Origin: JBFGFX01 sp965232455
Lineage (GTDB): Bacteria > Pseudomonadota > Gammaproteobacteria > Steroidobacterales > Woeseiaceae
Assembly: GCA_965232455.1 (NCBI GenBank)
Contig: OZ246981.1
Location: forward strand, 5,394,001 to 5,458,000
Direction of reading: 5' to 3'
Length of the DNA: 64,000 nt
The translations under genes were made by a program, and so were the position numbers. The notes beneath the pieces were generated by a model. It worked only from the letters and a program-made list of their open reading frames with translations, had not been told where the DNA came from and searched no databases. Below, one piece after another: positions 9,139 to 18,100 of the stretch. How positions within the stretch are numbered: the stretch's first letter is position 1; each line of letters opens with the position of its first letter.

Positions 9139-10407
9139 TTGGGTATTCAAGTGGCGCGGACCGGGTCATCTGCCGCAATCGGGTGGTTTTCACACTATAG
9201 ACGCTGGTCGCTGAGCGCGAAGATACTCGTGTGGACGGTGTTCGGCGTATTCGTCGGCATGGTGTTCGGGGAACAGGCCGGCAGCCTGCGACCGTTGGGC
9301 GATTTGTTCATGCGGCTGCTGCTGATGGCGGCGATTCCTCTGGTCTTCTTCAATCTGGTGTCGGGTATAAGCGGACTGACCGACACCGGCGGATTGGGGA
9401 AACTCGGCATCAGAACGCTTCTCTATTACCTCGCGACGACGAGCGCCGCACTGACGGTCGGTCTGGCCGTCGCATTTTTCATAGAGCCCGGCAGCGACAT
9501 GCGGTTGACCAGCGAGATCGACGAGTCGGTTGCCAACATGCCGGGGCTGTCGCAGGTGCTGCTCGACATGGTGCCGTCGAACATGTTTCTGGCCTTCAGC
9601 AGCGGCAACGTCGTTCAGGTCGTTGTCGTCGCCGTTTTCCTCGGCGTTTCGATTCTGCTGATTCCTCAGCCGCACAGGGAGAACCTGAGGGACGGTTTTG
9701 CGCTGATCACCAGCCTTCTGAAAAAGCTGGTGGGTCTCGTTCTGGCGTTTTCACCGATCGGCATCGCGGCGCTCGTCGCGGCCAGCGTGGGACAGTTTGG
9801 CGGGGCGCTTTTTGGGCCGCTGGCCAAGTTCATCGGAACCGTCTGGGCGGCACAATTGGTCATGGTCTGCGGGTACTTGAGCATTCTGCGGCTGTCGACG
9901 GGGCGCGCGGTTTGGCCCTGGCTTCGCAAGACGGGGCCGTTGTACGCAACAACCGCCGCAACCTGCAGCAGCCTTGCCAGCCTGGTCGTGGCGATGGAAG
10001 TTGCGCGCAAGCGCCTGAAACTGCCGGAGAACGTTTACAGCTTCACGCTGCCGTTGGGGGCGCAGCTCAACAAAGACGGTACGGCGATAACGCTCGTTGT
10101 CGTACTGCTGACGACTACCCAGGCGTTGGGCATCGAGTTTACGGTCCCCGATCTCCTGGCGGTGGTTTTTGTGGGACTGATCTTGTCGGAAGGATCGGGA
10201 GGCGTTCCCCAGGGCGGCCTGGTGCTTGCGTTTATCTTTTTGCAGTCGTTCAACCTGCCTCTGGAAGTCGCGGGTGTTCTGGCGGGGGTTTACCGACTCG
10301 TCGACATGGGCAATACGACGGTGAACTGCATGGGCGACATGACGTGGACGACCGTCGTGTCCGACAGGTTCGACGGGGTCCGTGGATTGGCGACGGGCCG
10401 GTATTGA
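9139..10407 (+). CDS. Dicarboxylate/amino acid:cation symporter (DAACS/SDF family), second copy
   Basis: 422 residues, clearly paralogous with the carrier at 3472: shared RPLGDLFMRLLLMAAIPLVFFNLVSGI near the N-terminus, TAATCSSLASLVVAMEVARKRLKLPE, LPLGAQLNKDGTAI, SEGSGGVPQGG and VYRLVDMGNTTVNCMGD. The start is uncertain: TTG at 9139 or GTG at 9151. Neither has a strong Shine-Dalgarno site, and no ATG lies near the N-terminus. It stands alone after the receptor's terminator, and no copy of the TetR palindrome was seen before it. Keeping two close symporters around one receptor suggests division of labour by substrate or affinity. Confidence 0.9.
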   Translation: MGIQVARTGSSAAIGWFSHYRRWSLSAKILVWTVFGVFVGMVFGEQAGSLRPLGDLFMRLLLMAAIPLVFFNLVSGISGLTDTGGLGKLGIRTLLYYLATTSAALTVGLAVAFFIEPGSDMRLTSEIDESVANMPGLSQVLLDMVPSNMFLAFSSGNVVQVVVVAVFLGVSILLIPQPHRENLRDGFALITSLLKKLVGLVLAFSPIGIAALVAASVGQFGGALFGPLAKFIGTVWAAQLVMVCGYLSILRLSTGRAVWPWLRKTGPLYATTAATCSSLASLVVAMEVARKRLKLPENVYSFTLPLGAQLNKDGTAITLVVVLLTTTQALGIEFTVPDLLAVVFVGLILSEGSGGVPQGGLVLAFIFLQSFNLPLEVAGVLAGVYRLVDMGNTTVNCMGDMTWTTVVSDRFDGVRGLATGRY

Positions 10408-10629
10408 GGACGCCCCCGGGGTTCACCCTGAACTCGCGAAACGCCATTTACCGGTGTTCGTGGCGTCGGCCTGCGGTTCGTTTGTCAAACACGTCGCTCG
10501 CCGGCAAAGCGCGACTTCGACTGTAACAAACCGGATCGTCTCGCAGTCTAAGGTATGAGTACTGCATTTTGAAACGCGCGGCAGACTATCGAGGGGGATG
10601 GGCTGAGCTATCCATCGGACGAAGCGATC

Positions 10630-11151
10630 ATGGCGAAGATCCAGGACGGGCACCTCGACCTTCTTGGGGTTTTGTTCTCACGCCATTCGAAAAAGGCCTA
10701 TGCGCTCTGTTATCGCATGGTGGGAGATGGCCATGTATCCGAGGATCTCGTTCAGGAATCCTTCCTGCGGGTTTTGCGTTTTCGACAGAATTTCCGCGGT
10801 GACGCTTGTTTTACGACCTGGCTGCACCGCATCGCCACCAACGTCTGTCTCGACCATCTCGGTGCGAGACGCAAGGAAACCGAGGCCTTCCGGGAATTGG
10901 CGGCCGAACCGGCCGATATCGGCTCCCAACCGGCGCCCGACGACAGCGACGTTGCGATAGCCAGAGCCGCTTTTGAGGCGCTTTCACCCGATCAGCAGGA
11001 ACTCCTGGTGATGAGCCGTATCAACGGTGTCGGCTACAGAGAGATCGCCGTCCACTACGGCGTGACGGAAGGCGCAGCCCGCGTGCGCGTGCATCGAACG
11101 GTGCGCGAGCTCAAGTCGAACGTCGCGAGATTAACGGAAGCGGAGTCATGA
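10630..11151 (+). CDS. ECF-type RNA polymerase sigma factor
   Basis: 173 residues from the ATG. Region 2 is visible as ALCYRMVGDGHVSEDLVQESFLRVLRF with the following GDACFTTWLHRIATNVCLDHL. Region 4 is LSPDQQELLVMSRINGVGYREIAVHYGVTEGAARVRVHRTVREL. The frame stays open upstream and encodes LSYPSDEAI before the ATG, which is the usual N-terminal lead of these proteins. A CTG at 10603 follows a GAGGGGGA purine run at 10591-10598, so the real start may be this CTG. The stop overlaps the anti-sigma start as ATGA, so the two are coupled. Its targets may include the promoter of the exported pair at 12071 (inference). Confidence 0.9.
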   Translation: MAKIQDGHLDLLGVLFSRHSKKAYALCYRMVGDGHVSEDLVQESFLRVLRFRQNFRGDACFTTWLHRIATNVCLDHLGARRKETEAFRELAAEPADIGSQPAPDDSDVAIARAAFEALSPDQQELLVMSRINGVGYREIAVHYGVTEGAARVRVHRTVRELKSNVARLTEAES

Positions 11152-11861
11152 GCTGCGAACGGGCGAACGACCTGATTATTGACGCGCTCGTCGAGCCGCT
11201 CAGCCCCGAGCATCTGGAAGAGTTGCAGCAACACATTGCGAGCTGCCGGGCCTGCGCCGCCGAGGCGGCCGGCTACCGGGAGCTGTGGCGGCAATTGGAA
11301 ACCGTGGCAATACCCGAAGCAGGGCCGGACGGTCTCGATCGGCTGCAAAAGGCCGTCCTTGACGAGTTCGGCGACGAAATCGGATCCGCCGGACGAGGGA
11401 CTCGCCCGCCGTCCGTGGATCGGTTCGCCGTGCCGCGGCGAATCGCCGCGGCTATCGTCCTGGTGGCTCTCGGCGCGGCGCTGGCAATCGGGCTCGAAGG
11501 CCGCTTCGATCGGAACGAGCGTGGTGAGACGGCAATCGACGACCGCGCCCGCTACCTGCTCGTCATGACCGAAACGCAGGAGGCGCCGGAACTCGCCGCG
11601 CAGGCGCAAAGTGAGTTGCAGGAATGGTTTGCAGGCTTGGTCGAACAGGGAATCATGGAGTCGGGAGCCGGCCTGAGCGAAGGCCCGCCGGTTGGCACAC
11701 CTCCCGACGGCACGCTCCTGAACGGCCCGGTGGCGGGTTTTATCGTCATTCGCGCGGCCAACGATCAGGAAGCGCGCCGGATAGCGTTCAATTCGCCCGT
11801 CATCGACTACGGCGGCTTCATCGAAATCCGTGCGATCGACGACGGGGATCCGGACCGGTAG
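11148..11861 (+). CDS. Anti-sigma factor: zinc-finger (ZAS) domain, membrane helix and YCII/DGPF-like tail
   Basis: 237 residues. The N-terminus carries an anti-sigma zinc-binding motif (Cys3, then HIASCRAC, HxxxCxxC). A single transmembrane helix AAAIVLVALGAALAIGL follows at about residues 103-120. The C-terminal part, about residues 132-233, reads like a YCII/DGPF domain: YLLVMTETQEAPE at its start, a GLVEQGIMESGAGLSEGP middle, and GFIVIRAANDQEARRIAF followed by GGFIEIRAID at its end. DGPF/YCII proteins are known partners of some ECF sigma factors, but as separate proteins. Here the domain appears attached to the anti-sigma factor and would lie on the periplasmic side. It is coupled to the sigma gene by an ATGA overlap. 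Confidence 0.85.
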   Translation: MSCERANDLIIDALVEPLSPEHLEELQQHIASCRACAAEAAGYRELWRQLETVAIPEAGPDGLDRLQKAVLDEFGDEIGSAGRGTRPPSVDRFAVPRRIAAAIVLVALGAALAIGLEGRFDRNERGETAIDDRARYLLVMTETQEAPELAAQAQSELQEWFAGLVEQGIMESGAGLSEGPPVGTPPDGTLLNGPVAGFIVIRAANDQEARRIAFNSPVIDYGGFIEIRAIDDGDPDR

Positions 11862-11919
11862 TCCTCGAAGTACCGAAGCATCCGCAGAGCCGCGCGCCGA
11901 AGCGCCGATTGAATGGGCG

Positions 11920-11967
11920 AACGAACCGACGCGTTCCGTGGCCTATGTAACGAACGCCGGTTCGTTT
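11920..11967 (+). terminator. Possible hairpin after the sigma/anti-sigma pair
   Basis: AACGAACCG (11920-11928) pairs with CGGTTCGTT (11958-11966). The loop is 29 nt and no real U tract follows, so this is only a weak terminator candidate. The rest of the 209-bp gap up to 12071 is AT-richer and probably holds the promoter of the next gene. Confidence 0.3.
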
Positions 11968-12070
11968 CAGTCTAATTGAATATGCACAAACAATGCGGTA
12001 CTGCCCCGGAGGTAAGACTCCTGGCGCACTCTCGCCGCTCCAGCGTGTTTAGACAATTCGAGGTGCTCAA

Positions 12071-12649
12071 ATGAATTACGCCAATACAAAACGAATTCTC
12101 TTTCTGTTGTCGGTCGCGCCGATGTCGACCGCGTTCGCCGAATCGGCTCACGACGCGCACGAAGCGGCGGCCGAACCGAATATCAGGAGCGCCGAATTTC
12201 GGGACATCAGGAAGCATCTCACCGGGAGGTGGGTGGGAGAGTATACGAACGGTACGCTCGAAGATCCCGCCGAATGGAACCCGGTCGAAGTTCGGTATCT
12301 GTCGAACGGGAATGGCTCGGCAATCATAGAAACCTACTACTACGGCGACTCCGAGAGTCCCGGCATGTCGACTATCTATTATCCCAACGGCGCCGATCTT
12401 CAGCTGACGCACTACTGCGGTGCGCAGAATCACCCGCGGATGAAGTCGGTAAGCTACGACGAAGACACGCGAACTTATGCGTTTCGGTTTCTCGACATCA
12501 CGAACCTGCACGACAAAGCCGACTACCACTCCAAGTCTCTCGACCTGACTTTCGTCACCAACGACAACATTCTCATCCAGTATTCCGGCGACGTGCGCGG
12601 CAGAACGGCCGTGCAAACCTACAATCTCAAGCGAAGCTCTGCCGACTGA
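12071..12649 (+). CDS. Exported protein of unknown function, first of a tandem pair
   Basis: 192 residues with a signal peptide (LFLLSVAPMSTAFAES). The mature part starts RDIRKHLTGRWVGEY and looks like a small beta-barrel. Features include SAIIETYYYG, MSTIYYPNGADLQLTHYC, NHPRMKSVSYD, FRFLDITNL and a final strand. The layout (LxGxW near the start, alternating strands) is that of lipocalin/THAP4-type barrels, but I do not recognise a defined family. The gene just downstream has the same skeleton with shared LTHYC, QPRMK and FVDVTNL motifs, so they arose by duplication. They may be outputs of the adjacent ECF sigma/anti-sigma pair. Confidence 0.75.
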   Translation: MNYANTKRILFLLSVAPMSTAFAESAHDAHEAAAEPNIRSAEFRDIRKHLTGRWVGEYTNGTLEDPAEWNPVEVRYLSNGNGSAIIETYYYGDSESPGMSTIYYPNGADLQLTHYCGAQNHPRMKSVSYDEDTRTYAFRFLDITNLHDKADYHSKSLDLTFVTNDNILIQYSGDVRGRTAVQTYNLKRSSAD

Positions 12650-12662
12650 ACGGAGATCGACC

Positions 12663-13220
12663 ATGAATGCACTCCAGCTTGTCCCGTTGATTGTTTTGTC
12701 GGCGTCGGTTGCCGGCACGCCGGTATCGTCATCCGAGGAGTGGCTGTTCGAGAACCAGGGAGCGCTTCCGGAAAAATCCAACGCGCTGCAAACTGCTTTT
12801 GCGCGGCTCAAGCGCCTGGAGGGGTTCTGGGACGAAGCCGAATACGGGCGGGTCGTCGAGTACCGTTTGACCGGAGAAGGGTCGGCGCTCATCGAGGAAT
12901 TCATCGGTGACCCGCCGATGACAACCGTATACCACCTCGATGGAGACGATCTGCGCATGACGCACTACTGCAACGCCGGTAACCAGCCAAGGATGAAGGC
13001 GGCCGTCTACCACGACGATACGCTGAAGTTCGATTTTGTCGACGTGACCAATCTGTCGTCGCCATCCGCCTATCACACGCGAACGCTCGACGTCGTTTTT
13101 CAGGACGAGGATCACGTGGTCCTGAATTTTGTCGGCCTCAAGGACGGCAAGGAAATTGCGACGACTCACAGCCTCACGCGGAAACGAAGCGCGCCCGGTA
13201 AATCACCTGTCGAGGAATGA
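12663..13220 (+). CDS. Exported protein of unknown function, second of a tandem pair
   Basis: 185 residues, signal peptide MNALQLVPLIVLSASVAG. It is a paralogue of the gene at 12071: ALIEEFIGDPPMTTVYHLDG, LRMTHYCNAGNQPRMKAAVYH and FDFVDVTNLSSPSAYHTRTLDVVF align in order with its neighbour. The conserved MTHYC (His-Tyr-Cys) could bind a metal or heme, but this is inference. A purine-rich GGAGATC precedes the ATG and the gene follows 13 bp after the first copy, so both form one transcript. Its last 18 bp overlap the 3' end of the convergent monooxygenase gene. Confidence 0.75.
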   Translation: MNALQLVPLIVLSASVAGTPVSSSEEWLFENQGALPEKSNALQTAFARLKRLEGFWDEAEYGRVVEYRLTGEGSALIEEFIGDPPMTTVYHLDGDDLRMTHYCNAGNQPRMKAAVYHDDTLKFDFVDVTNLSSPSAYHTRTLDVVFQDEDHVVLNFVGLKDGKEIATTHSLTRKRSAPGKSPVEE

Positions 13221-14411
13221 CGGCATCAGAGCCGTCCGATTCGTTGTTTCGGTGAGTTTATTGCGGATGAGGCGTTTGATCGGCGGGATCCTGTCCGCCA
13301 GCCTCAATCCGACGCCTCGGGCAATTTTCGCCACCGGGCGATCATCGGTGAAAAACCTGACCAGTTCGTTCGTGCCGTAATACATCGGCCTCGTCGTTCG
13401 CATGTGCCTGCGTTCGTATCTGGCCAGCAACGCCCTGGAGCCGATGTCCAGTTCCCGAGCCGCGGCGCCGGCAACTTCTTTCGCAAGGATATCCTGGCCA
13501 CTGAGCCCCAGGTTGTAGCCGTGCGCCGTTACGGGATGCATGCCGACGGCGGCGTCACCGATCAGCGCAAATCGTGTGGTGTGAAACCGCGATGCGTGTA
13601 CGCCGACCAGCGGATACGCGAATCGGTCGCTCACGAGCGTCATCTTGCCGTATCGGTTGCCGAATCGTTGCTGTATATCGTTGCTGAACTGCGTGTCACT
13701 CATGTCCATTATTACGTGACGCTGATCCATGGGCGCCGTTACGACGATAGACGACCGCCGGCCGGACAACGGCAACACGGCGAGCGTTCGTCCGTAATGA
13801 AAACACTCGAATGCGACGCCGTCGTGGGATCTTTCGTGTTCCATCCGGCTAACGATGCAAACGCGTCCGAAGTCCTGCATGGACGCCGGAATGCCCGCCA
13901 TGCGGCGGGTTTCCGAAAACCGGCTGTCGGCGGCGACCACGAGCCGAGCCTGCAAGGTCCGGCCGTCGGACAGGGAGACGAAGGCGGACCGATCGTTCAT
14001 CGACACGGAGGTCACGGTCAGGCCCGAAAGCAAGTCGACGTTGTCGAAACGCGTTGCCTCGCGAAAGAGTGCGGTCCGGATGAGGTGGTTCGAGACGATG
14101 AAACCCAGTGCGTCGATCGGCTCTGTCCCCGTGTCGAAATTCAGACAATAGGGTGAGCTGCCGTTCAGCACCGACGCTTTATTGATCGGGCTGCGCTCAC
14201 CCGGCTCGAGCCGGTCCCACACGCCCAGTTCGCCAAGAATCCGAACCGATAGATGTGTCAAGGCGATATCCCGTCCGTCGAACTCCGGCGCCGCGAGTTC
14301 TTCATGCGGGCGCTTTTCGATCAGTGCAATTTGCAGACCGCTGAACGCGAGCGAACGCGCGAAACTCAGACCGGCGGGGCCGGCGCCAACAATAACGATG
14401 TCATAGTTCAT
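13203..14411 (-). CDS. FAD-dependent monooxygenase, UbiH/COQ6 type
   Basis: 402 residues. The N-terminal Rossmann motif DIVIVGAGPAGLSFARSLA binds FAD. LVVAADSRFSETRRM is at the DG-motif position, and FALIGDAAVGMHPVTAHGYNLGLSGQDIL is the GD motif of the UbiH/UbiF/VisC hydroxylases. These are flavin monooxygenases that hydroxylate aromatic rings, for example in ubiquinone synthesis. GD-motif residues deviate slightly (AVGMHP instead of AHxxHP), so the substrate may differ. The start at 14411 has GAGGAC about 7 bp upstream; an in-frame ATG at 14450 gives an unrelated 13-residue lead. No other quinone genes are nearby. Confidence 0.88.
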   Translation of the reverse strand: MNYDIVIVGAGPAGLSFARSLAFSGLQIALIEKRPHEELAAPEFDGRDIALTHLSVRILGELGVWDRLEPGERSPINKASVLNGSSPYCLNFDTGTEPIDALGFIVSNHLIRTALFREATRFDNVDLLSGLTVTSVSMNDRSAFVSLSDGRTLQARLVVAADSRFSETRRMAGIPASMQDFGRVCIVSRMEHERSHDGVAFECFHYGRTLAVLPLSGRRSSIVVTAPMDQRHVIMDMSDTQFSNDIQQRFGNRYGKMTLVSDRFAYPLVGVHASRFHTTRFALIGDAAVGMHPVTAHGYNLGLSGQDILAKEVAGAAARELDIGSRALLARYERRHMRTTRPMYYGTNELVRFFTDDRPVAKIARGVGLRLADRIPPIKRLIRNKLTETTNRTALMPSFLDR

Positions 14412-15120
14412 CGGACGGTCCTCGATGTCGCTGCCCGGTATCGATTTCAAGCCTGCGCCTTCCGATTCCGGATCGCCGGTAAGCCGGCGATGGCCTGTCG
14501 AACCGCGATGGCGTGGCTTGAGTCGTTCCGCAACTTAGCGGACTGGAAGCCGGCACGCGATACGTAGATGTGCTGTGTTCGTCGGAAAGGGGGCAGGACA
14601 GGTACAGGAGACTATCCGCGCGGTTTGCGCAAATTCGGCGAGCTGGCTCAAGCTCAGTAGAATATTTATTAGCTATATATGAGTCTAAAGTGATCAGAAA
14701 TAGATCGATAAGACAGTGATTTATCGACATATCGGTTCTGAGGAACAACCCACAAAAGTAATACACTTGATGCCCGAAGCAAATTTAGATCAAGTCTAAG
14801 GGTGTGTTCGTACCGTAACTCAAACACTTAGCGTCAGCTTGTGGTCTCGTTCGCCCATCTCGAATATTTCCACTGCGCAAAATGGACTCATAAAAAGTTG
14901 ATCCGAAAGGATCAGTTTTTTATTGCACCATTTTGACCATAATCTTGGGTTGCGGTAGAAACCCGACACAATGTTTCGGCCGGTTTCGGGGGTGTGAAGC
15001 GCCCAGTGCAAGCCCATTCCCCAGGGTCAGGTCGTGCGAGCGGGAGCCGCGCCGGCTTGGCCATCGCGTGTGTCCCCTGCTCGGATAACAAGCAAACAAC
15101 GGGTTCACTTGGGGAATAGG
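14412..15120. other. Long non-coding stretch before the giant RHS gene
   Basis: About 700 bp with no supportable gene. 14640-14790 is clearly AT-richer than the surroundings and may hold the RHS promoter or mark a transfer boundary. A compact hairpin with a T run lies at 14899-14921. Short open frames on both strands here lack ribosome sites and homology-like features. Confidence 0.5.
14899..14921 (+). terminator. Rho-independent terminator-like hairpin
   Basis: TGATCC (14899-14904), GAAA tetraloop, GGATCA (14909-14914), then GTTTTTT. A run of A on the left side (14892-14896) makes it partly bidirectional. There is no obvious gene to its left on the + strand, so it could end an untranslated RNA or insulate the RHS gene. 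Confidence 0.55.
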
Positions 15121-18100
15121 ATGACTGAACGATCGGCGAACCGGCTTCCGCTATTCGCGGCTGGCCTGGCGTTTTTTCTTGCCTGCACGCTGCCTTTTGA
15201 AAACGCGGTGGCCGATCACGGAGGGTCCCACCACGTCAACCTCGGTTTGACGGTTCCCGCAAGCAGCAGCACGGGCCACTACACGGTGCGCTGGAACGGC
15301 AGTCCTTCGCATACCCTTCAGGAAAAAGTGGGAACGGGTTCCTACACGAATGCCGGCAGTCCGGCCTGGGGTAGCAAGTCGTTCTCCAACAAACCGAATG
15401 GCACCTACACCTACCGCGTCCGGAAGGAAACATGCACCGTCGAATGCACCTACCAATATACGCTGCCGCAGTCGATCACGGTATCGATCCCGCCGCCGCC
15501 GCCCATACTGCCGCCCACCGGCCTCACCGGGCCCAGCCTCGACTACGACGGGTCGTTCACGATCAGTTGGAACGCCTCCGTTGGAGCAACGTCCTACATC
15601 CTGCAGCGTAAATTCGGGTCCGGAAGCTGGTCACAGGTTTACTCGGGCAGCGCGACCAGCAAGGCTGAGACCTCGCTGACGTCCGGGATTGCCTTCTCGT
15701 ATCGCGTGCAGGCCTGTTCAACCGGATGCTCCGCCTGGTCGTCGACGCACGTTACGACCACCGCGCCGATGCCGGCTGAACCGACGGGGCTGACCACACC
15801 CGTGCTGGACTATAACGGCGCGTATACCGTCTCCTGGAACACATCGGCGAATTCCACCCTTTATCAACTCGAGCGTAAGCCCTCGGGCGGCTCGTGGGCG
15901 CAGATTTACTCCGGAAGCGGCACCAGCAAAGCCGAGTCATCGATGGCGGTCGGCTTGTATTTCTACCGGGTTCGCGGCTGTAACGTCGAACTTCGCTGCA
16001 GCGGCTGGTCGGCGGAGAGCAACGCGCGGGTTGTAGAGCCACCCGCCACGCCCACCGGCCTCACAGGGCCGACGACCGATTACAACGGCGCCTATACGGT
16101 CTCCTGGAACACCTCCGCGAGGTCGACGAGCTACCAGTTGCAACGCAGGCTCGGTTCCGGTTCCTGGGCGCAGGTCTATTCCGGCAACTCGACGAGCCAG
16201 GCGGAGTCCTCGATGGCCGCCGGCGTCTATTCCTACCGCGTGCGTGGCTGCAACATCGAGTCGGTGTGCAGCGGCTGGTCGTCGACGCACGCCACCACGG
16301 TGCAGGCCCCACCGTCGACGCCCTCGGGCTTGACGGGTCCGGGGACGGACTACGACGGTTCCTATTCCGTTTCCTGGAATTCATCGACGAACTCGACGAG
16401 CTATCAGCTGCAGCGGCGGCTCGGTTCCAATGCCTGGTTGCAGGTTTTGAATTACAACACGACGAGCAAGGCAGAGTACTCGCTGGCCCCGGGCACGTAT
16501 ACCTACCGCGTCCGCGGCTGCAACGTCGAGTCGGTGTGCAGCGGCTGGTCGTCGACGCACGCCACCACGGTGCAGGAACCGCCCGGCGGGCCCTACATAT
16601 CCAGTCCGGGATCGACAGAGTACGACGTGAATTTCACGGTCGCCTGGAACGCGGTAACCAATGCGACCCGTTACGAATTGCAGCGTCGACCGAGCACCGG
16701 CTCCTGGACCCAGATCTACTCCGGCACCGCGACGAGTTATGCGGAGACATCGGTGACGCCGGGTACCTGGCATTATTCGGTTCGTGGCTGCAATCCCGAA
16801 TCGGTGTGCGGCGGGTGGTCGGGGTCTCGAATCACGACCGTCATCGGCCCGCCCGCGGCACCCACGGGGCTCACGGGCCCGGCGACCGATTACAACGGGT
16901 CTTACTCCCTGTCCTGGAATTCCGTGACCGACGCCACGAGCTACAGGCTTCAGCGCCGGCTCGGCTCCGGGGCGTGGAGTCAGGTGTATTCCGGTGATTC
17001 GACCGGTCATTCGGAGTCGTCGCTTCCGGCTGGAACGTACTCCTACCAGGTCCGTGGTTGTAACGTGGCGTCGGTATGCGGCAGTTGGTCTGCGACCCAC
17101 GTGACGGTTGCACAGGCGGCGCCGTCGACGCCGACCGGCGTCACCGGCCCGGCCACCGATGCCAACGGCTCGTTCACGGTTTCCTGGAACAGCTCGACGA
17201 ATTCGACCAGCTATCAGCTGCAGCGGAAACTCGATGCCGGCGCCTGGAGCACGGTTTACACCGGCAGCGCAACCAGCCAGGCGCAGACGACACTCCCACC
17301 CGGGGCTCATTCCTTCCAGGTGCGCGGCTGCAACGTCGAATCCGTCTGCAGCGGCTGGTCTGCCGTGCACGTCACGGTCGTCGAAGGTCCACCGTCGGTC
17401 CCCTCCGGGCTGACCGGGCCGGCGACGGATTACAACGGGTCGTATACCGTCTCGTGGAATACCTCGGCGAACTCGACCGGCTACGAGCTGGAACGCCGAT
17501 TGGGAGGCGGTGCGTGGAGCACGATCCATTCGGCGGCAGGCACCAGCGTTGCAGAGTCCTCCATGGCGGCCGGCACGTATTCGTATCGGGTGCGCGGCTG
17601 CAACGACGAGTCCGTTTGCAGTAGCTGGTCGGCCACGCATACGACGACGGTTGAACCGTCGCCGTCAACGCCGACCGGGCTGACGGGTCCGACCACGGAC
17701 AGCAACGGCACCTTTGCGATCAGCTGGGATGCCTCGGCCTATTCGACGAGCTACCACCTCGAACGGCGATTCAATGGTGGACCCTGGACGCGGGTTTACA
17801 CGGGCAGCGAGACGAGCGCACGCGAGGTTGCGCTGTCGCCGGGTACGTACACTTACAGCGTGCGCGGCTGTAATGCCGAAGTGCTCTGCAGCGGCTGGTC
17901 GTCGACACACGACGTTGTCGTGCCGCAGGGCGCGGGAGACTGGCAGACAACCGACGCCGGTGATTTTCCGGATGCGGGTGTTATCAATCCCACCGTCCCG
18001 ACCGGCGACGTCGGCAACAACAGCGTCGGCGCGCTGCGCGGCAGCGGCAGCGTGTCGGGCGGGCAGGCCAGTTATTCCATTCCGGTTGTCGTGCCGCCCG

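Noticed and set aside
14401..14766. 121-residue minus-strand frame running into the UbiH-type gene start
   Set aside because: Overlaps the true N-terminus in another frame; AT-rich first part and no initiation signal.
14820..15017. 65-residue minus-strand frame in the gap before the RHS gene
   Set aside because: Crosses the terminator-like hairpin at 14899-14921, lacks a ribosome site, and shows no family features.
15520..17946. Regular repeats as a possible CRISPR-like array
   Set aside because: The 270-bp period is in frame, encodes Fn3-like domains and has no unique spacers.
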